64,000 bases of DNA, taken from contig JBITNC010000002.1 in assembly GCA_050084985.1 (NCBI GenBank), positions 23,560,001 through 23,624,000 on the forward strand. Direction: 5' to 3'. Positions 1 through 11,986 of the stretch are shown piece after piece. The stretch comes from Nageia nagi (taxonomy: Eukaryota; Pinophyta). How positions within the stretch are numbered: the stretch's first letter is position 1; each line of letters begins with the position of its first letter. Made by a program: the position numbers and the translations under genes. The notes beneath the pieces were generated by a model. It saw only the letters and a program-made list of their open reading frames with translations. It had not been told where the DNA came from and did no database searches.

Positions 1-1402
1 TTTGGCCTTGTTGGTCACTTCCTTATAGGTAAATGGCACCCATGTGACTGGTCCCTTGTACATCCATCCTCCCTTTAGGGACTTCATGGTTGAGTCTAGG
101 TCATATATAACATAGATGGCATCATAAAGGCTCCTAAGTGATGATACCTTGACCATACCCTGTAATGTCTCCATCAAACCCTTAATGAAGAGGAATGTTA
201 GTTGCTCCTATGGAATATGGTGGATCATAATTATGATCTTCTAAAACTCTGACATATTTTTATCCACTACTTATTTCCTCAATGATGTTAGATCCCAAAA
301 GTGGTCATTCTCCCTCTTTAGGTCAAACCTTTTAACAATCTATTTGGCAAACTCATCAAAGGAGGTGATGAGTGAGTAATCCTGCATGATGTAAAGATGT
401 AATGTAAATCACATCCTCCTCCACCATGTTTGGGCTTAAGGTGAAGTCTATAGCTAGTGCAATCATGCCCTATAAGTCATCCACTTTCCATCATACATAT
501 GTACCTGCAACTTATTTATTTTATGTTGTGGGTATCTCTTATCTCCCCATGAGATGGTACAAGTGTGTGGATGATGGGAATTACTCCCTTTCAAACATAG
601 TATTTTTGGTAGTCATTGAAGTTGACATATCTCTTCAATCCTAGATCTAACACGGAATACTCTTTGAAAATATGATTCAAATCTAATGGACCAAGAACCC
701 TATTCTACATTTCCTCCCTAAATTTCTTTATGAACATGATCTTGGATGTCTTATGGATGATGGGTTGTTCCCCCATCCTACCATCCTCCTCCTCTAGGTA
801 CATCCCTAGAATAGGGTTAGTATTGTGTGGTGCTTGATGTGAATGGGATCTCAAGAATGTGGGTTCTATACACTACATAGATCCATAGTGTGTAGACTCC
901 TGATCTCTCAAACTATGACTTGCATCCCAATCTACCCTATCTTCATCATGCGATACCTCTCTTTCACTTGATATATGATGTGGGGGGATGACTTGCCTCT
1001 TTTACTTCTCATGAACTCCCACATACCTATTAGCTTCCATTTCATGGTGGTGATGGCTCTTATCATGTTATGGATGGTCAAGATGAGCTCATTAAACTTT
1101 GATTCAAGTGTAGACTCCTAAACCAGAGTAGAGCCTTTTCTATTGGATGATGTAGAACTTCTTCTTGGCATATCAATCTACTCTTTATATGCACCCTCAT
1201 TTGGTACCTTATTTATCCATGATTGATGATCCTCTTCATGGATGATCCTAGAAGGTGTTTCTTTGGTATGTGACTTTCTACTCTTTCTTCCAAATGTCGT
1301 CTCTCTTTGAATGTTGGATATGGTATAATAGCAATGTACTGTAGGTCTCATATAAAGGTTGACCAAATCTAGGCTTGAATACCAATATAAAGATTTAAAC
1401 AC
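1..1402 (-). pseudogene. Ty3-type gag fragment, left copy
   Basis: This is retrotransposon gag, the structural protein of the virus-like particle. Read on the minus strand across several frames it gives a gag core with patches such as a QDYS segment, an FDEFAK-like segment, KRENDYFWDL-like residues and IKGLMETLQGMVK. These match the right-hand copy at 1814-3277 segment by segment. Stops and frameshifts break the reading frame. The first approximately 20 codons of the open frame at 1178-1402 read through the primer-binding site and are probably not coding. The copy leaves the window before its CCHC knuckle and protease. It is assigned to Ty3 rather than Ty1/copia because of the protease and knuckle type in the sister copy. 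Confidence 0.7.
1373..1384 (-). promoter_or_regulatory. Primer-binding site, left Ty3 copy
   Basis: On the minus strand this reads TGGTATTCAAGC, close to the TGGTATCAGAGC site that pairs with the 3' end of initiator-Met tRNA in many plant LTR elements. The same position in the sister copy (3248-3259) also matches. It marks where the LTR ends and the gag leader begins. Confidence 0.6.
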
Positions 1403-1448
1403 AAACTGAAGTACAAATCATCAAATTCATTTACAAAAACCCTAACGT

Positions 1449-3277
1449 CTAACCTAAGGCATCGATGAAGTTTTGGGATGCTCCTAGATCAGTTAAGACC
1501 ATCACATCCTTTCCACTTGCTTTCTCCATAATCTTCAGTGCTAGGTACTTATTCACCCCATGTAGTAAAGCAATTATGCTCGTTAATGTATCATGTTCCC
1601 TCAGTGCCTCTTGATCTATGATTTCCATGCCAAGATCTAAATCTAAATCATCTGACCCATTCTCAAAAAATACATCTATGTAATGCACCTATCCCTTGCC
1701 TTGGCAATGGTTCCCTATCTCCCAAGTCTTATTGCAGTAGATACACTTGCGTTCCTACCTAAATTTCCTTTATGTGGCTTTGTCCAATTGGTTAATTCAA
1801 GGTAGGGCTAAGGGTTTGGCCTTGTTAGTCCCTTCCTTGTAGGTAAATGGCTTCCATGTGATTGGTCCCTTATACATCTATCCTTCCTTTAGGGACTTTA
1901 CGATTGATTTTAGGTCATATATAGATCAGATGGCATCACAAAGGCTCCTAGTTGAGGATACCTTGACCATGCCCTGTAACATCTCCATCAAACCCTTAAT
2001 GAAGAGGAATGTTAGTCACTCTTATGGAATATGGTGGATAATAACTATGATTTTCTAGAACTCTAACATATTTTTACCCACTACTCCTTATTGCCTCAAT
2101 GTGTTAGATCCCAAAAGTAGTCATTCTCCCTCTTCGGGTTAAACCTTTTAACATTCTACCTGGCAAACTCATCAAAGGAGGAGATGATTGAGTAATCCTG
2201 CATGATCATCCCATGCTACCAATAGGATAAGGAATCATCCTCAAAATGTAAATATGTAACATAAATCTCATCATCCTCCACCATGTTTGGGCTTAAGGTG
2301 AAGTAAGTCTATAGCTAGTGCAACCATTCCCTAGAAGTTATCCACTTTCCATCATACCTATTTACTTGTAACTTATTTATTTTATGTTGTGGGTATCTCT
2401 TATCTCCCAATGAGATTCTAGAAGTGTGTGAACAATGGGAATTACTCCCTTTGAACCCTAGGATTTCCAAGTAGCTATTGAAGTTGACATGTCTCTTCAA
2501 TTCTAGATCTAACATGGAATACTCCTTAAAAATATGATTCAACTCCAATGGATCAAGAACCCTATTCTTCATTTCCTCCCTGAACTTCTTTGGAAACATG
2601 GGCTTAGATGGATTGGGGATGATGGGTTGTTTCCCCATCCTACCAATGTCCTCCTCTAAGTACCTCTCTAGGAGAGGGTTAGTACCCTATAGTGCTGAAT
2701 GTGAATGGGATATCAATAATGTGGGTTCTAGATGTCCAATAGATCCATGATGAGTAGACTCTAGATCTCTTAAACTATGGGATATCCTCATGCTTGGCTT
2801 TGGATCTTCCCTATCCTCCTCATGTGGCTACTCTCTTTCACCTGAAATAGGATGTGGGGGATTGATTTTTCTCTTTAGCTCCTTATGAACTCCCACATGC
2901 CTATTCAATTGTAATTGCATAGTAGTGATGGCTCCTTTCATTTTATTGATGATTGAGATGAGCTTATCGAATTTTTGTTCATATGTGAAATCCCAAACTA
3001 GAGTAGAGCCTCTTCTCCTAATCAATATATACCTTCCTCTTGGCATATCATCCTCCTCTCTAGATGCACCCTCATTTGGTACTTCATTCATCCATGGTCG
3101 GTGATTTGCTTCATGGATGATCCTAGAAGTTGTTTCTTTAGGATGTGACTTTTCTCTCTTTCTTGCATATGCCATCTCTCTTTGAGTGTTGGATCTAGTG
3201 TAATAGTAATGTATTATAGGTTTCATAAGTGAGCTGGCTAGATCCAAGCTCGAATACCACTCTAAGTATCCAAACAT
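1449..3277 (-). pseudogene. Ty3-type gag-CCHC-protease fragment, right copy
   Basis: This is the gag and protease part of a Ty3/gypsy element, chromovirus-like in style. On the minus strand the order is a gag N-terminal region (about 2828-3230), the gag core (about 1850-2640), a zinc knuckle at about 1700-1760 (CIYCNKTWEIGNHC, the C-x2-C-x3-W-x2-G-x-H-x-C type), then a retropepsin-like segment at 1449-1560 (TDLGASQNFID). In the protease the expected D-S/T-G is D-L-G, so it is probably inactive. Stops and frameshifts separate the open pieces. The frame ends at a junction with LTR-like sequence just after the NFID residues, so protease is cut short and no RT or integrase follows. Confidence 0.75.
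3248..3259 (-). promoter_or_regulatory. Primer-binding site, right Ty3 copy
   Basis: The minus strand reads TGGTATTCGAGC, a 10 of 12 match to the common initiator-Met tRNA primer site. The LTR should lie at higher coordinates, from about 3262 upward, but without a second LTR its far end cannot be set. Confidence 0.65.
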
Positions 3278-3339
3278 AAAATCAAGTGCAAATCATCAAA
3301 TTTAATTACAAAAACCCTAATGTTTAGCCTAGGGCATCT

Positions 3340-5460
3340 AAATCAACCCCAATAATGCAAATATACTAAAGTTTGGCTACAACTAGAAGACATCAATCAA
3401 CACAATCCCATGATGCCAATGTATAGCTCATTCAAACATGTTACATGCCAAAGTAATCAAATGATGCTAATAGAGAAGTATATACACAACACACAATTGA
3501 TATCCAAGTGCAAAACTACTATATAGAAGATATGAATATCACAATAATATAATACAGATTGCCCAAAGCTGGATGTTGGCCTCTAAGGAGCCAACTAGGG
3601 AAATTTGTGTATCCTCAATGTTGTATGGATAAGTAGAATCATAGGATAGCCTTGCTACCTTAGAACTTGAATCCTCTCCATCAAAGGAGCCCTCCTTTAA
3701 TCCTAGATACCAACTAAATGGTAGATGCTCAACCTCTAAATATCATCAAATGGGAAAAGGTGCTACATCAATACCATAGATAATCGAGTTCCCTCAACCT
3801 AATAGCCTTCCTAAATGCTACACCTAGGGGATTTCTTAGTGTTGCTAAGATTTGTTTCCATAAGAAGGTATCAAGAGATAATAGTATAATTAGGTATATC
3901 CAACAATGAGGATCCAATATCTCTTTATACAATCAACTCTATCTGGATCTCATCTAGAATCATCACTTGACTTCTTAATCCCAATGTTAGCCTCTTGGGG
4001 GGGAAATATGCCCAACATGGGTACCTAGGGTCTAAGAGTACCACACATACCCAATATGGGCCTAGGAACCTTACAATGTCATAATGGGATAACATGGGAT
4101 TCTAGGAGTCTCACCAAGGCTAATGTATGTACACAAGTACCTATTCATACATCTAAGTATAAAATAGATCTTGGGATTCCCATAATCAATATCAGAATCT
4201 CCAAGTATAATAAAAATCCTATTGCATACTTGGGAGGGAGACCTCCCACTTGGGGCTCATAGTGGGGCCCATAAACCCATTAAGTCTTCTATGGCAAGCT
4301 ACAACTTGAAAGTAGAATGCAATAATAGAATATATTACAAAGGGAATCTATTGGATTCCATAATTAATGATAATAATACAAGGGGGACATCACAATAATC
4401 TTATTGTTAGGAATACAAATTTTGAGGTTTCACATTTAAGTGAATAGTAAGCTATTTGGTCATCTAACATCATTACATCATACTTTTGTTGAAATTTTAT
4501 TACTCTCAAGTTTAAAAGTTTTTTACCTATTTCATTGTAAAATATGTTTTGCATACATTAAAATATAAATAATATTTTTAGTATTATTTTTATTATAATT
4601 TTGAAATCTTTTTGATATATATATACATACATACTTCATTTTTTAATTTTCTTGAAATATAAATAAGTTTTTTATTCTAATTTTATTCATACTTTATAAA
4701 TATTTATAATATAATTTATATATATTTTAATGATTGCATTCAATGTAAAACTCTAATGTACAATTATTATTTTCTATGATAAAAACTTTATCTCTTAGTT
4801 AATGATTCAAATTTTATAATATAACATTTTTTCTATAGATAACACTAAAACAACATCTCATTTAAATATAAAATATGCCAAAATATCTCATTTGAACATA
4901 GAACATTGAAATCAAACTATTTATTAAGAATTACACTTATAAAAATAAATTTGACACCAAATGTATTTAAAATATTTAAGCTGATTTTGTGAACTCATAT
5001 AAATTTTATCCTCAAATTTTGATCATACAATTTCCAATTTTATCTTTTTAATGACAAGTATCATAAGACATAAGGTTAAATAAATCATAAACTCATGGCC
5101 CAATTTAATTTCTAATGATGTATGACGTTTGATTGCCTCTTCAAAAATAAATGAACATATAAATCATAAATCCCATCCTTAATAGTGTATTAAACTCACT
5201 TTTTTATAATTCAAATTATCATATATTATAACAATAATACACTTAATATACTCATCATAAAGTAATTTCCATACATTTTTTTTATAATATTATAGGTGAT
5301 TTTTGAACGAAACCAATAAGATAATACAATTCTAGAATGATACAAAAACTTCTTAGTAACATATACAATGCATACTATGCCTATTGGCAACCTACCTACA
5401 AAAGGCCTTCCAAAGGTGTACACTATCCAATGCCCTTACAGGCCAAAAAAAAACATCAAA
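3340..5460. other. Non-coding stretch; possible LTR then AT-rich DNA
   Basis: The first approximately 1.1 kb lies just outside the primer-binding site of the right Ty3 copy and is probably its LTR, though I found no partner to prove it. It has a moderately GC-rich patch near 3990-4270 with repeated CCCAACATGGG- and CCCAATATGGG-like words. From about 4430 to 5450 the DNA is very AT-rich, with long A/T runs and no convincing coding sequence. Confidence 0.4.
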
Positions 5461-5519
5461 AACATAGGCATCACTTAAACATCTAACTCATTACATGCAA
5501 ATTGCTGAAGCTTTTCTAC

Positions 5520-6830
5520 CTATGCAATGATACTATTTAGGCCTACCAGCAAAGCTCCACATAGCACTTCAATATCCTTTTGCAGGACACCCCTTCTCAC
5601 ATGAACCTTCTTCAGAGAACTTTGGATAGTAATCGAGGATGCCAGGGGAGTGGATTCTTTAAAGTACTCCAACTGCTCTTTCATCATGACTTTGGCTTTA
5701 TGCAACGAGTTGCATCTCCCTCCATCAGCCTCCTTCATCACCTTACGCTTATGATTTCCACTTGGTGTTCCAAAATTGACTCCCCTCCTCTCCTCCTTCT
5801 TCAGAGTTAGCCTAAAATTGTCTAAGTTCCCTATCCACCCTTGCTTCTTATCCATATGTTTGGCTACAACTAAGAAAAGTCCTTAGTGCAATACAAACTT
5901 GGTCCTACCTTTCTAGAAGTCTTTTGAAGCTTTTTCAATTCCTTAAATAGGAAATGTGGAACATTGACCCTCTTCTTCCACTACATATGATTCAAAATTA
6001 TGAGATGATCCCCTCTTACCCATGACATTTGGGTATCAAGTGTTATGTAATTCATGATGGTGCCTACCACTTTTGGCCATAGCTAAGGCAATCCCTCCCT
6101 TAGGATATACTTTCTATCCCACCCGATCTTCTCGCTTGACATGAAGAAATTCAGCTCAGTCTATAGGTGCTTGTCCTTTTGAATTTCAAACCTTCATCCG
6201 TCATTCTATATATCTCAGCCAGAATCATTGATGAAATTTTAAACATAAAGGAGCCTATAGTCACATAATCCTCCACCCAACTATTCGTTATCTAAAGCTC
6301 TAGTAACCAATATTTCTCAATATTTCTTGAACATCATCACTAACTAGGAGCTTCAACGATTCTAGGCATATGTCTTTGTGCCCCCATGAGAATCTCTTGC
6401 CTTGCCTTCCACCATTACCATCAAAGCCTTTTGCATATACTCTCTAAACCTCACTTCAGCTATTGACGATAACTCATACAACCCCAAAGTTCTTAAAAAC
6501 TGAAATCATGCTCTCCACTCTTCAGACATTCAATCTTTGCATAGGCATTAATCATAAACTGGATTAGCTTCCAACACGTTCCTCTTATTCATGTGAACCA
6601 TCTAAGGATATTATTTTCTAAGTACGCTCAAAACTATAATGTCGATATCGCACATGAAGCAAGATGGCTTGACACCTTCGTTCATGTTCTTCGATCACCT
6701 GCACTGGCATTGCGTCCCTGTAGTGATAAATCTCATTCACCGCCGATTGATTTTCAACACATTTCAACACCATTGTCTAAGGTCCGAGACACAAAAAAGT
6801 AGAAACTTCCAGAACTTAGCCATTGTTCCT
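5520..6830 (-). pseudogene. Unrecognised decayed ORF downstream of LINE
   Basis: I do not recognise this protein. On the minus strand several frames join into a stretch with coding character, including an RVNVPHFLFKELKKLQKTSR segment near 5930-5975 and a 111-residue open piece at 5520-5855 rich in Lys, Glu and Arg. Stops and frameshifts break it repeatedly. It sits directly downstream, same strand, of the LINE 3' end at 6860-7740. A similarly placed decayed ORF follows the LINE at 48.8-52.3 kb. It may be a transposon-associated plant protein or an unrelated gene remnant. Confidence 0.3.
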
Positions 6831-6859
6831 TAGGTTTTGAACTTAAAGCAGTAGAGACA

Positions 6860-7740
6860 TTTCCCACACCTGCTCCCATCCGCTAATTGGTTGGCGTCTC
6901 TGTAGATATGAGATATTGAAACAACATTCGTGTCCTTCACAATCCTTGTGATGTCTTCAATAAAAAAATTTAATAGTCTAAGTCAACCTTTGCAATCCAT
7001 TCAATAGCTCATCAATATTTTTAGAGTTCCCTTTAATCATTAAAGGAAAGAGATCCCACTCACAGTCTAGCAAAACACCTTAATGAACTGCCTTATCATG
7101 AGCGAACTGGCATGATTGATGACCAATTACCTCCAAACAAGCTACTAAAACTTCCCCATTGGCACCCCTCACTACTCCTCCAATTCAAGCCCTTCCCTGG
7201 GGATGGCTTTGACCCCCCACTTAGCAAGTATAGACACTTCTTCCGGAGACTCCCAGTCCCCTTTGAAATGGATTGCATTGAAATTAACCACGGATAAACA
7301 TACAATCCTATTCCATACCTCTAAACAAGTCTACTTCTTTTCCTTGAAGTTGGTGTATTTCTTTCGTTCCATAAACCCCAAAACACATGCGGTCTTACTT
7401 TTCAAGGGAGATTCCCATTGTAAGCAGAGATCAGCAATCGTCCTGTGTATAACCCATACACAATGAAAGGATTCAAACAAATTGGTCCATATTTCTTTAG
7501 CAAAAGAACACGCACAAAAAGATGGTTCTCGTCTTCCTCCTCTCTTTCGCATAAAGGGCATCTACTTGGAAAGGCAAAACCTCTTTTTCTCGGATTATTC
7601 TGAGTGAAGATTCTATTGTGCATGACAAGCCAACAAAACATATGGACTTTAGGAATAAGATGTATGATCCATACCTTCTTAGCCCAAACACTTCCCTTTG
7701 GTCAAGAAGATTCATACCCCGATCTAGTAATTTCCACACA
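6860..7740 (-). pseudogene. LINE ORF2 3' end: zinc-binding and RNase H domains
   Basis: This is the C-terminal part of a non-LTR retrotransposon polyprotein. On the minus strand the zinc-binding domain that follows reverse transcriptase lies at about 7400-7700; visible residues include MFCWLVMHNRIFTQN, then SRCPLCEREEEDENHLF with paired Cys and a His. An RNase H domain follows, ending near 6870-6930 in SISHIYRDANQLAD, the typical H-x-Y-R-x-A-N-x-x-A-D end of plant LINE RNase H. Frameshifts divide the domains. The reverse transcriptase and endonuclease that should lie at higher coordinates are not seen; instead the PHD pseudogene begins at about 8169, so the LINE copy is 5'-truncated. Confidence 0.75.
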
Positions 7741-8168
7741 TTACCTTAATAGGTGAGAGTCATAATAAAATTTATATATTTCCATCATTAAAAATTACTA
7801 GTCCAAAATATTTCCTTGTGACTATTATGCTCTTTTATGTGGTTAAATCCGTTCCTCCTTCTCTTGTTGGTGAAAATGAAGTGTTGCTAAACAATTTCCT
7901 GCTTGCCTCTCTCACACAACGAAATGAAGTCTTGTTTCCCTTTTTAATCTTTGGCAGTGACCATGCAATCTTCTCCTGTGGCTAATCTCACAGACACTTC
8001 TTACATGACCCGCAAACATCTGTTCCACGCCTGTATTTCCTCCTAACGCTCCCAAACTGATTGGGTTTTTCCCACTCCACACACGCCTATCTCCCATCTG
8101 AAGAAAAAGATGAAGAAAAAATAGTACTTTGAAGTTGAAAAATTAGATTTAATATTGAAAACGTCAAT
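7741..8168. other. Spacer between LINE fragment and PHD pseudogene
   Basis: No gene can be supported here. The part at 7900-8100 is richer in GC than its surroundings and may hold the old 5' region of the PHD pseudogene. A 61-residue open frame on the minus strand (7912-8097) resembles nothing I know. Confidence 0.35.
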
Positions 8169-9420
8169 ATGTCTGATATGAATGGCTATTGGTGTTCCAA
8201 ACCCGTGGATTTATTGATCTAAAGCCAACCAAAACGACGGCTAATACAGTACAAAGTGGTGACGGTGATCTGAAAAGTTTTGCTAGAAGAAAAGAGTAAC
8301 GGAGTTTCTAAACAGATAACGGGAGTTGCTGGAACACCTTCCTAGAATCGAAAGAGACAATGGAAGATCAACAAAAAATAGAATCCCAAGAGGCAACAAG
8401 GCTTTGTACCTTTTTTTGGCGAACATTGATTGGTTTAATTGGTTGTTATTGTAAACTAGGTGTGGCTGCAGATTATACAGGAGTTGCAGGTTATGACACT
8501 ATTTATTAAAAATGTAAAATATGCCATCAACTTGAGGATACACAAAGTATGAAATGCTTTACATATGATGAATCATTCAAATTCGTTGCATGCTATCCTG
8601 AGTATAAACCCCAATAAACAAAAGCTCTAAGTAAGTACTGCTCAAATACTTCAGAGAACCCTGAAAATTTTCAATTTTATTTAATTTTTAACTAGTATCA
8701 GGCCAAGAAAACTGAACATATAGGAGTGATCCCAGAACAAGTTGCAATTCCATATAATTTTAACTGTGTATAATGTTTCGGAGGAGGAGGAATACAGAAT
8801 ATTGTTCGAAATGTGTTTCGATTCGTCTTTCTCATAGGTTTGCCATTATAGGATTGGCTCTAATTGAATTGGGTACCAGGTTTCGAACAATCCGGGGTTA
8901 TTGTATCGTCGGAGGAGAAACTTTGGGAGAAAAATATTTAGAGGAAAAGATGAAAGATGTAAATTTTGATACCATAGAGTTTCATAGATTGATGCCAACA
9001 TTAAAGTGACTTTTGTTATTAAGTTCAGCATTTGAACTATATTAGACAATAGCAATGTGGATTGTAGAATATATTGCAGAAAAACTGGCAACCTGCATTG
9101 TTATGAGGAAACCTGTCTTCAGTGCAAGGCAATGTTGTACAGAAAGGGTGATAAGATCTCAAACGGACGAGTTGCAAGACAAAACATTCATTGTAAAAAA
9201 TGGCGCAGGTAATACTCCCCTAATTTTTTAAGTATATAATTTGTTTGAAACAGGGTGTAAAATTGTAAAATATCAGGTATATTTTGCTACATACATTATG
9301 ACTTGAGTTGACAAAGCATTACTATCAGAGGTTCAAAAAATGGAACTGTTCTTGTGGCGGAGTGTGGGAAGCAAATCGTGCACATTGCTTGGTACAAGTG
9401 AGAATAACGTCGATACAATA
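8169..9420 (+). pseudogene. Decayed copy of the PHD-finger gene at 44858
   Basis: This region is collinear with the gene at 44858-46226, exon by exon and including introns. Exon 1 starts at 8169 (ATGTCTGATATG) but meets an in-frame stop within 20 codons. The PHD region near 8510-8610 keeps C-x2-C and the EDTQS residues but loses the second C-x2-C pair and the His ligand. The exon 2 match is 8880-8958 (79 nt against 82), exon 3 is 9068-9208 (141 against 155, frame-shifting) and exon 4 is 9315-9397 (83 against 91). The exon 4 acceptor has changed from CAG to CAA. Kept introns show DNA-level duplication, not retroposition. It is very unlikely to make a protein. Confidence 0.85.
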
Positions 9421-11261
9421 TTTAATTTAATTTTTATTTTAACATTCACAATGTTTGATTGCCATAATAATAATAATAATAGTTTAAGTGGATGATTGTC
9501 TGGCTCTCGAAGATTTACAGTATCAAAACTCATATTATTTGGTTGGTCAATCAATTTCCCAACATTCCTTCTTACGTGGAATTTTATTATTATTATTTAA
9601 TTTACATATCTCAATCTAATCACTATATCACTCATTGCGAAAATTCATTTTAGATAATATTAAAATTCATGTTCATTCCACCATTTTTATGGTTTACAGT
9701 TTTTTTATTTATTAATCTTTTAGCGTCACCTTCTCTAGGAGGAAGACCAACTTTCATTAAATTCGAATTTCTCATTTCTATAAATTTTTTATTTTAAATG
9801 TGTATCTTAAAATATTATATTAAATATATAAATATATTATAGTTATATATAAAATATTAATACATAATTAACATGAATTATAAGAATGAATATTTTTTAA
9901 ATAAATGAATTCTTATTCTATTTATGTTGGATTCTTACGAGATTTATTTATTTTTATTTGGTGTTTATGATATTTTCAAGATTTTATTAAATGTTAGAAT
10001 GAGTGGTTTAGCCCATGGTTTTCTAATATTACATTATGGTTTAGGTTTCTAGGTTTTTCTATATATTCATTATGATGAATCAATTGTAACGTACTATATT
10101 TGAGGAGAAACTTTTGATATACTTTAAATGTAAACCAAGGTAAATCTTATTTATTCTTTGTGTTTGTAAGATTGTTATGATTAATTAGTTTCTGCCTATA
10201 ATTTCTAAATAAATTTAGATTAAACTCTTCAATTTATACCTTAGTTTACCTTCTGCAATGCATGCTTGTCAGTCGAGATAATTTTTTGAGCTCCAAAACA
10301 AATCGAGGTGTCATTCTAGGTCGTGCTTGAGACTCTGGGCATGTGAGATTTCTTTGTATCTAAACAACTGCATAAACTAAACCGACAAAAGTCGGCATGA
10401 AATCTGTGTTATGCGAAGGAGGAAGGAATGTCTTAAAACGGATTTGGTGTTATCTGAAGGAGATAGAAAATGGGAGGTATAGCCAAGAGGATTCATTGTT
10501 GCCTTATCCCCTTGCAATTTGATTTGCCTTTTGAATTTATTTCAGAGGTTAATTTGACATTTAACAATAATACGAAAGCAATGTTAACAGGAAGCTAAGT
10601 GTTATATTTCTTGTGAATATAAATTTCAAATATCATGTTTTATGTTGGATGTTATTTTAAATGTTACATTTATTGTTATTACAAATGATATGTTTAATGT
10701 TATTTAAATATTAATGCAACAATTTATGTTATATTTAATATTAAGTATAACTTTGAATGTAATATGAAATGTGTTTTTTTATGATATTTGATGTTTTTCA
10801 TGATATATGCATATCATTAATTGCATTTTATGATGTGTTTTTCCCATTTTGAAAGGTTAAGAGGTTGGAATTGATGCTTACAAGACTTTGACACTCGAAA
10901 GATTAGAGGATTCATTCAGGTGTGCATTCTTGAAGCTTACAACATATTAATAATTTAATGCTATTTATTTTATTTATTTTTATGTATTTTAAAGATAACG
11001 AATTTTTTTAGTAATAAATTCATGATTCATAATTGCTTAAAATAAAGTTCATAATAATTAATAAGGTTTATCTTTATTACTTATAAATATTAGAATTAAG
11101 GTCACACATACGTAGATTATTTTAGTTGTACATTTTTTCATAGGAAGGTTATTTATTATTTAAGTACATATTAGTTTTGTTATTAATTTATCAATTTTTA
11201 TAACTAAGAAAATATAGAAGAAAGTATGTTCGAACAAAAATAGTATATTACATGACTTCAA
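9421..11261. other. AT-rich non-coding stretch, possible solo LTR
   Basis: No coding sequence is supported. There is a short TAA microsatellite at about 9466-9482. A block starting TGTTGGATTC at 9926, with a CTATATATTC TATA-like word near 10060, has the look of an LTR, but no partner copy, primer site or target duplication was found, so that is only a guess. The rest is A/T-rich sequence up to the LTR of copia element 1. Confidence 0.35.
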
Positions 11262-11699
11262 TGAGAAGTATTCTAATTTCATTAATCTGAAAAATGAAAT
11301 CATTACATATATAGGTTTTGGACAACTCAAGTTGCATAATCACAACTTGTTACAATCCAATGCAAAAGCAAACTAAAACATGTTAAATATATCCTATCAA
11401 ACTAGGAGAAAATAGGGTGAAACATAAGATCAAAATAGTAACAACAATACTAAAAATGAGGACAAAAATGATAGTCTTATACATGCTAATTTTAGCTTAC
11501 CAAGCTTTGTTTATAGATACGGTAAGCCTAGTGCTTAGGAGGCTAGGTATGATACATATAGGGATGGGTGCAATGCACTTAGGGCATAGTGTGCTGGGAG
11601 TAGTGCCCTCGGCCTAAGCGAGGTAAGCTTGAGAACAAAGATCTATAATTCTTATAAAACTCATACTTGGAGCTCGAGTAGTGAGCCAAGTTTCTAACA
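11262..11699 (-). repeat. 3' LTR of copia element 1
   Basis: The repeat is 438 bp, starting TGTTAGAAAC and ending ATACTTCTCA on the minus strand, so it has the usual TG...CA ends. A purine-rich tract (CAAGGGGGAGGA) sits directly before it, at 11700-11711. Confidence 0.85.
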
Positions 11700-11986
11700 T
11701 CCTCCCCCTTGATGTTGATGGAACTTATTGATAGGCTTCTCAGCTTTAGAAATTGAGTTTTAACAACTCCTTTGGTGAACATATCTAGAATATTATCTAG
11801 GGTGTTGCAATATTTTTGTTTGATGATGTCCATCTCCACCATATCCTAGATGAAGTAATACTTCATGTCAAAGTATTTTGATCTTCTATGATGGACTGGA
11901 TTAAGTGCTAATTGGATGGCACTTTGGTTTTCATAAAATAAAATAGTAGAACCAATTTAATTCTCATTAAGTTCCTCTAGAACATT

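Larger units (their letters stand above)
1..3338 (-). repeat. Tandem pair of Ty3 5'-end/gag/protease segments
   Basis: Two direct copies of one segment, about 1.8-1.9 kb each, lie head to tail on the minus strand. Position 1 aligns with 1814, and the PBS-proximal segment at 1402 aligns with 3277. Each copy runs from the end of an LTR-like segment through a primer-binding site into gag; only the right copy reaches the CCHC knuckle and protease inside the window. The right copy stops inside protease at about 1463, and LTR-like sequence starts again immediately. The left copy runs off the window edge. The copies differ at many positions, so this is an old duplication or a join between different family members. 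No reverse transcriptase or integrase is present. Confidence 0.8.

Noticed and set aside
1178-1402. Gag start at the first Met of the open frame (same for 3277)
   Set aside because: The first residues read through the primer-binding site and LTR end, so the true start must be further downstream.
8773-9009. 78-residue + strand open frame as a separate small gene
   Set aside because: It covers the second exon of the PHD pseudogene plus intron on both sides; the open length is chance.
9466-9482. TAA microsatellite as a feature of interest
   Set aside because: About five units only, common in AT-rich plant DNA.
9926-10260. Solo LTR beginning TGTTGGATTC
   Set aside because: It has an LTR-like look and a TATA-like word, but no partner, primer site, clear CA end or target duplication.
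11257-11261. TTCAA as target duplication of element 1
   Set aside because: The other end of the element is deleted, so there is no second copy to compare.
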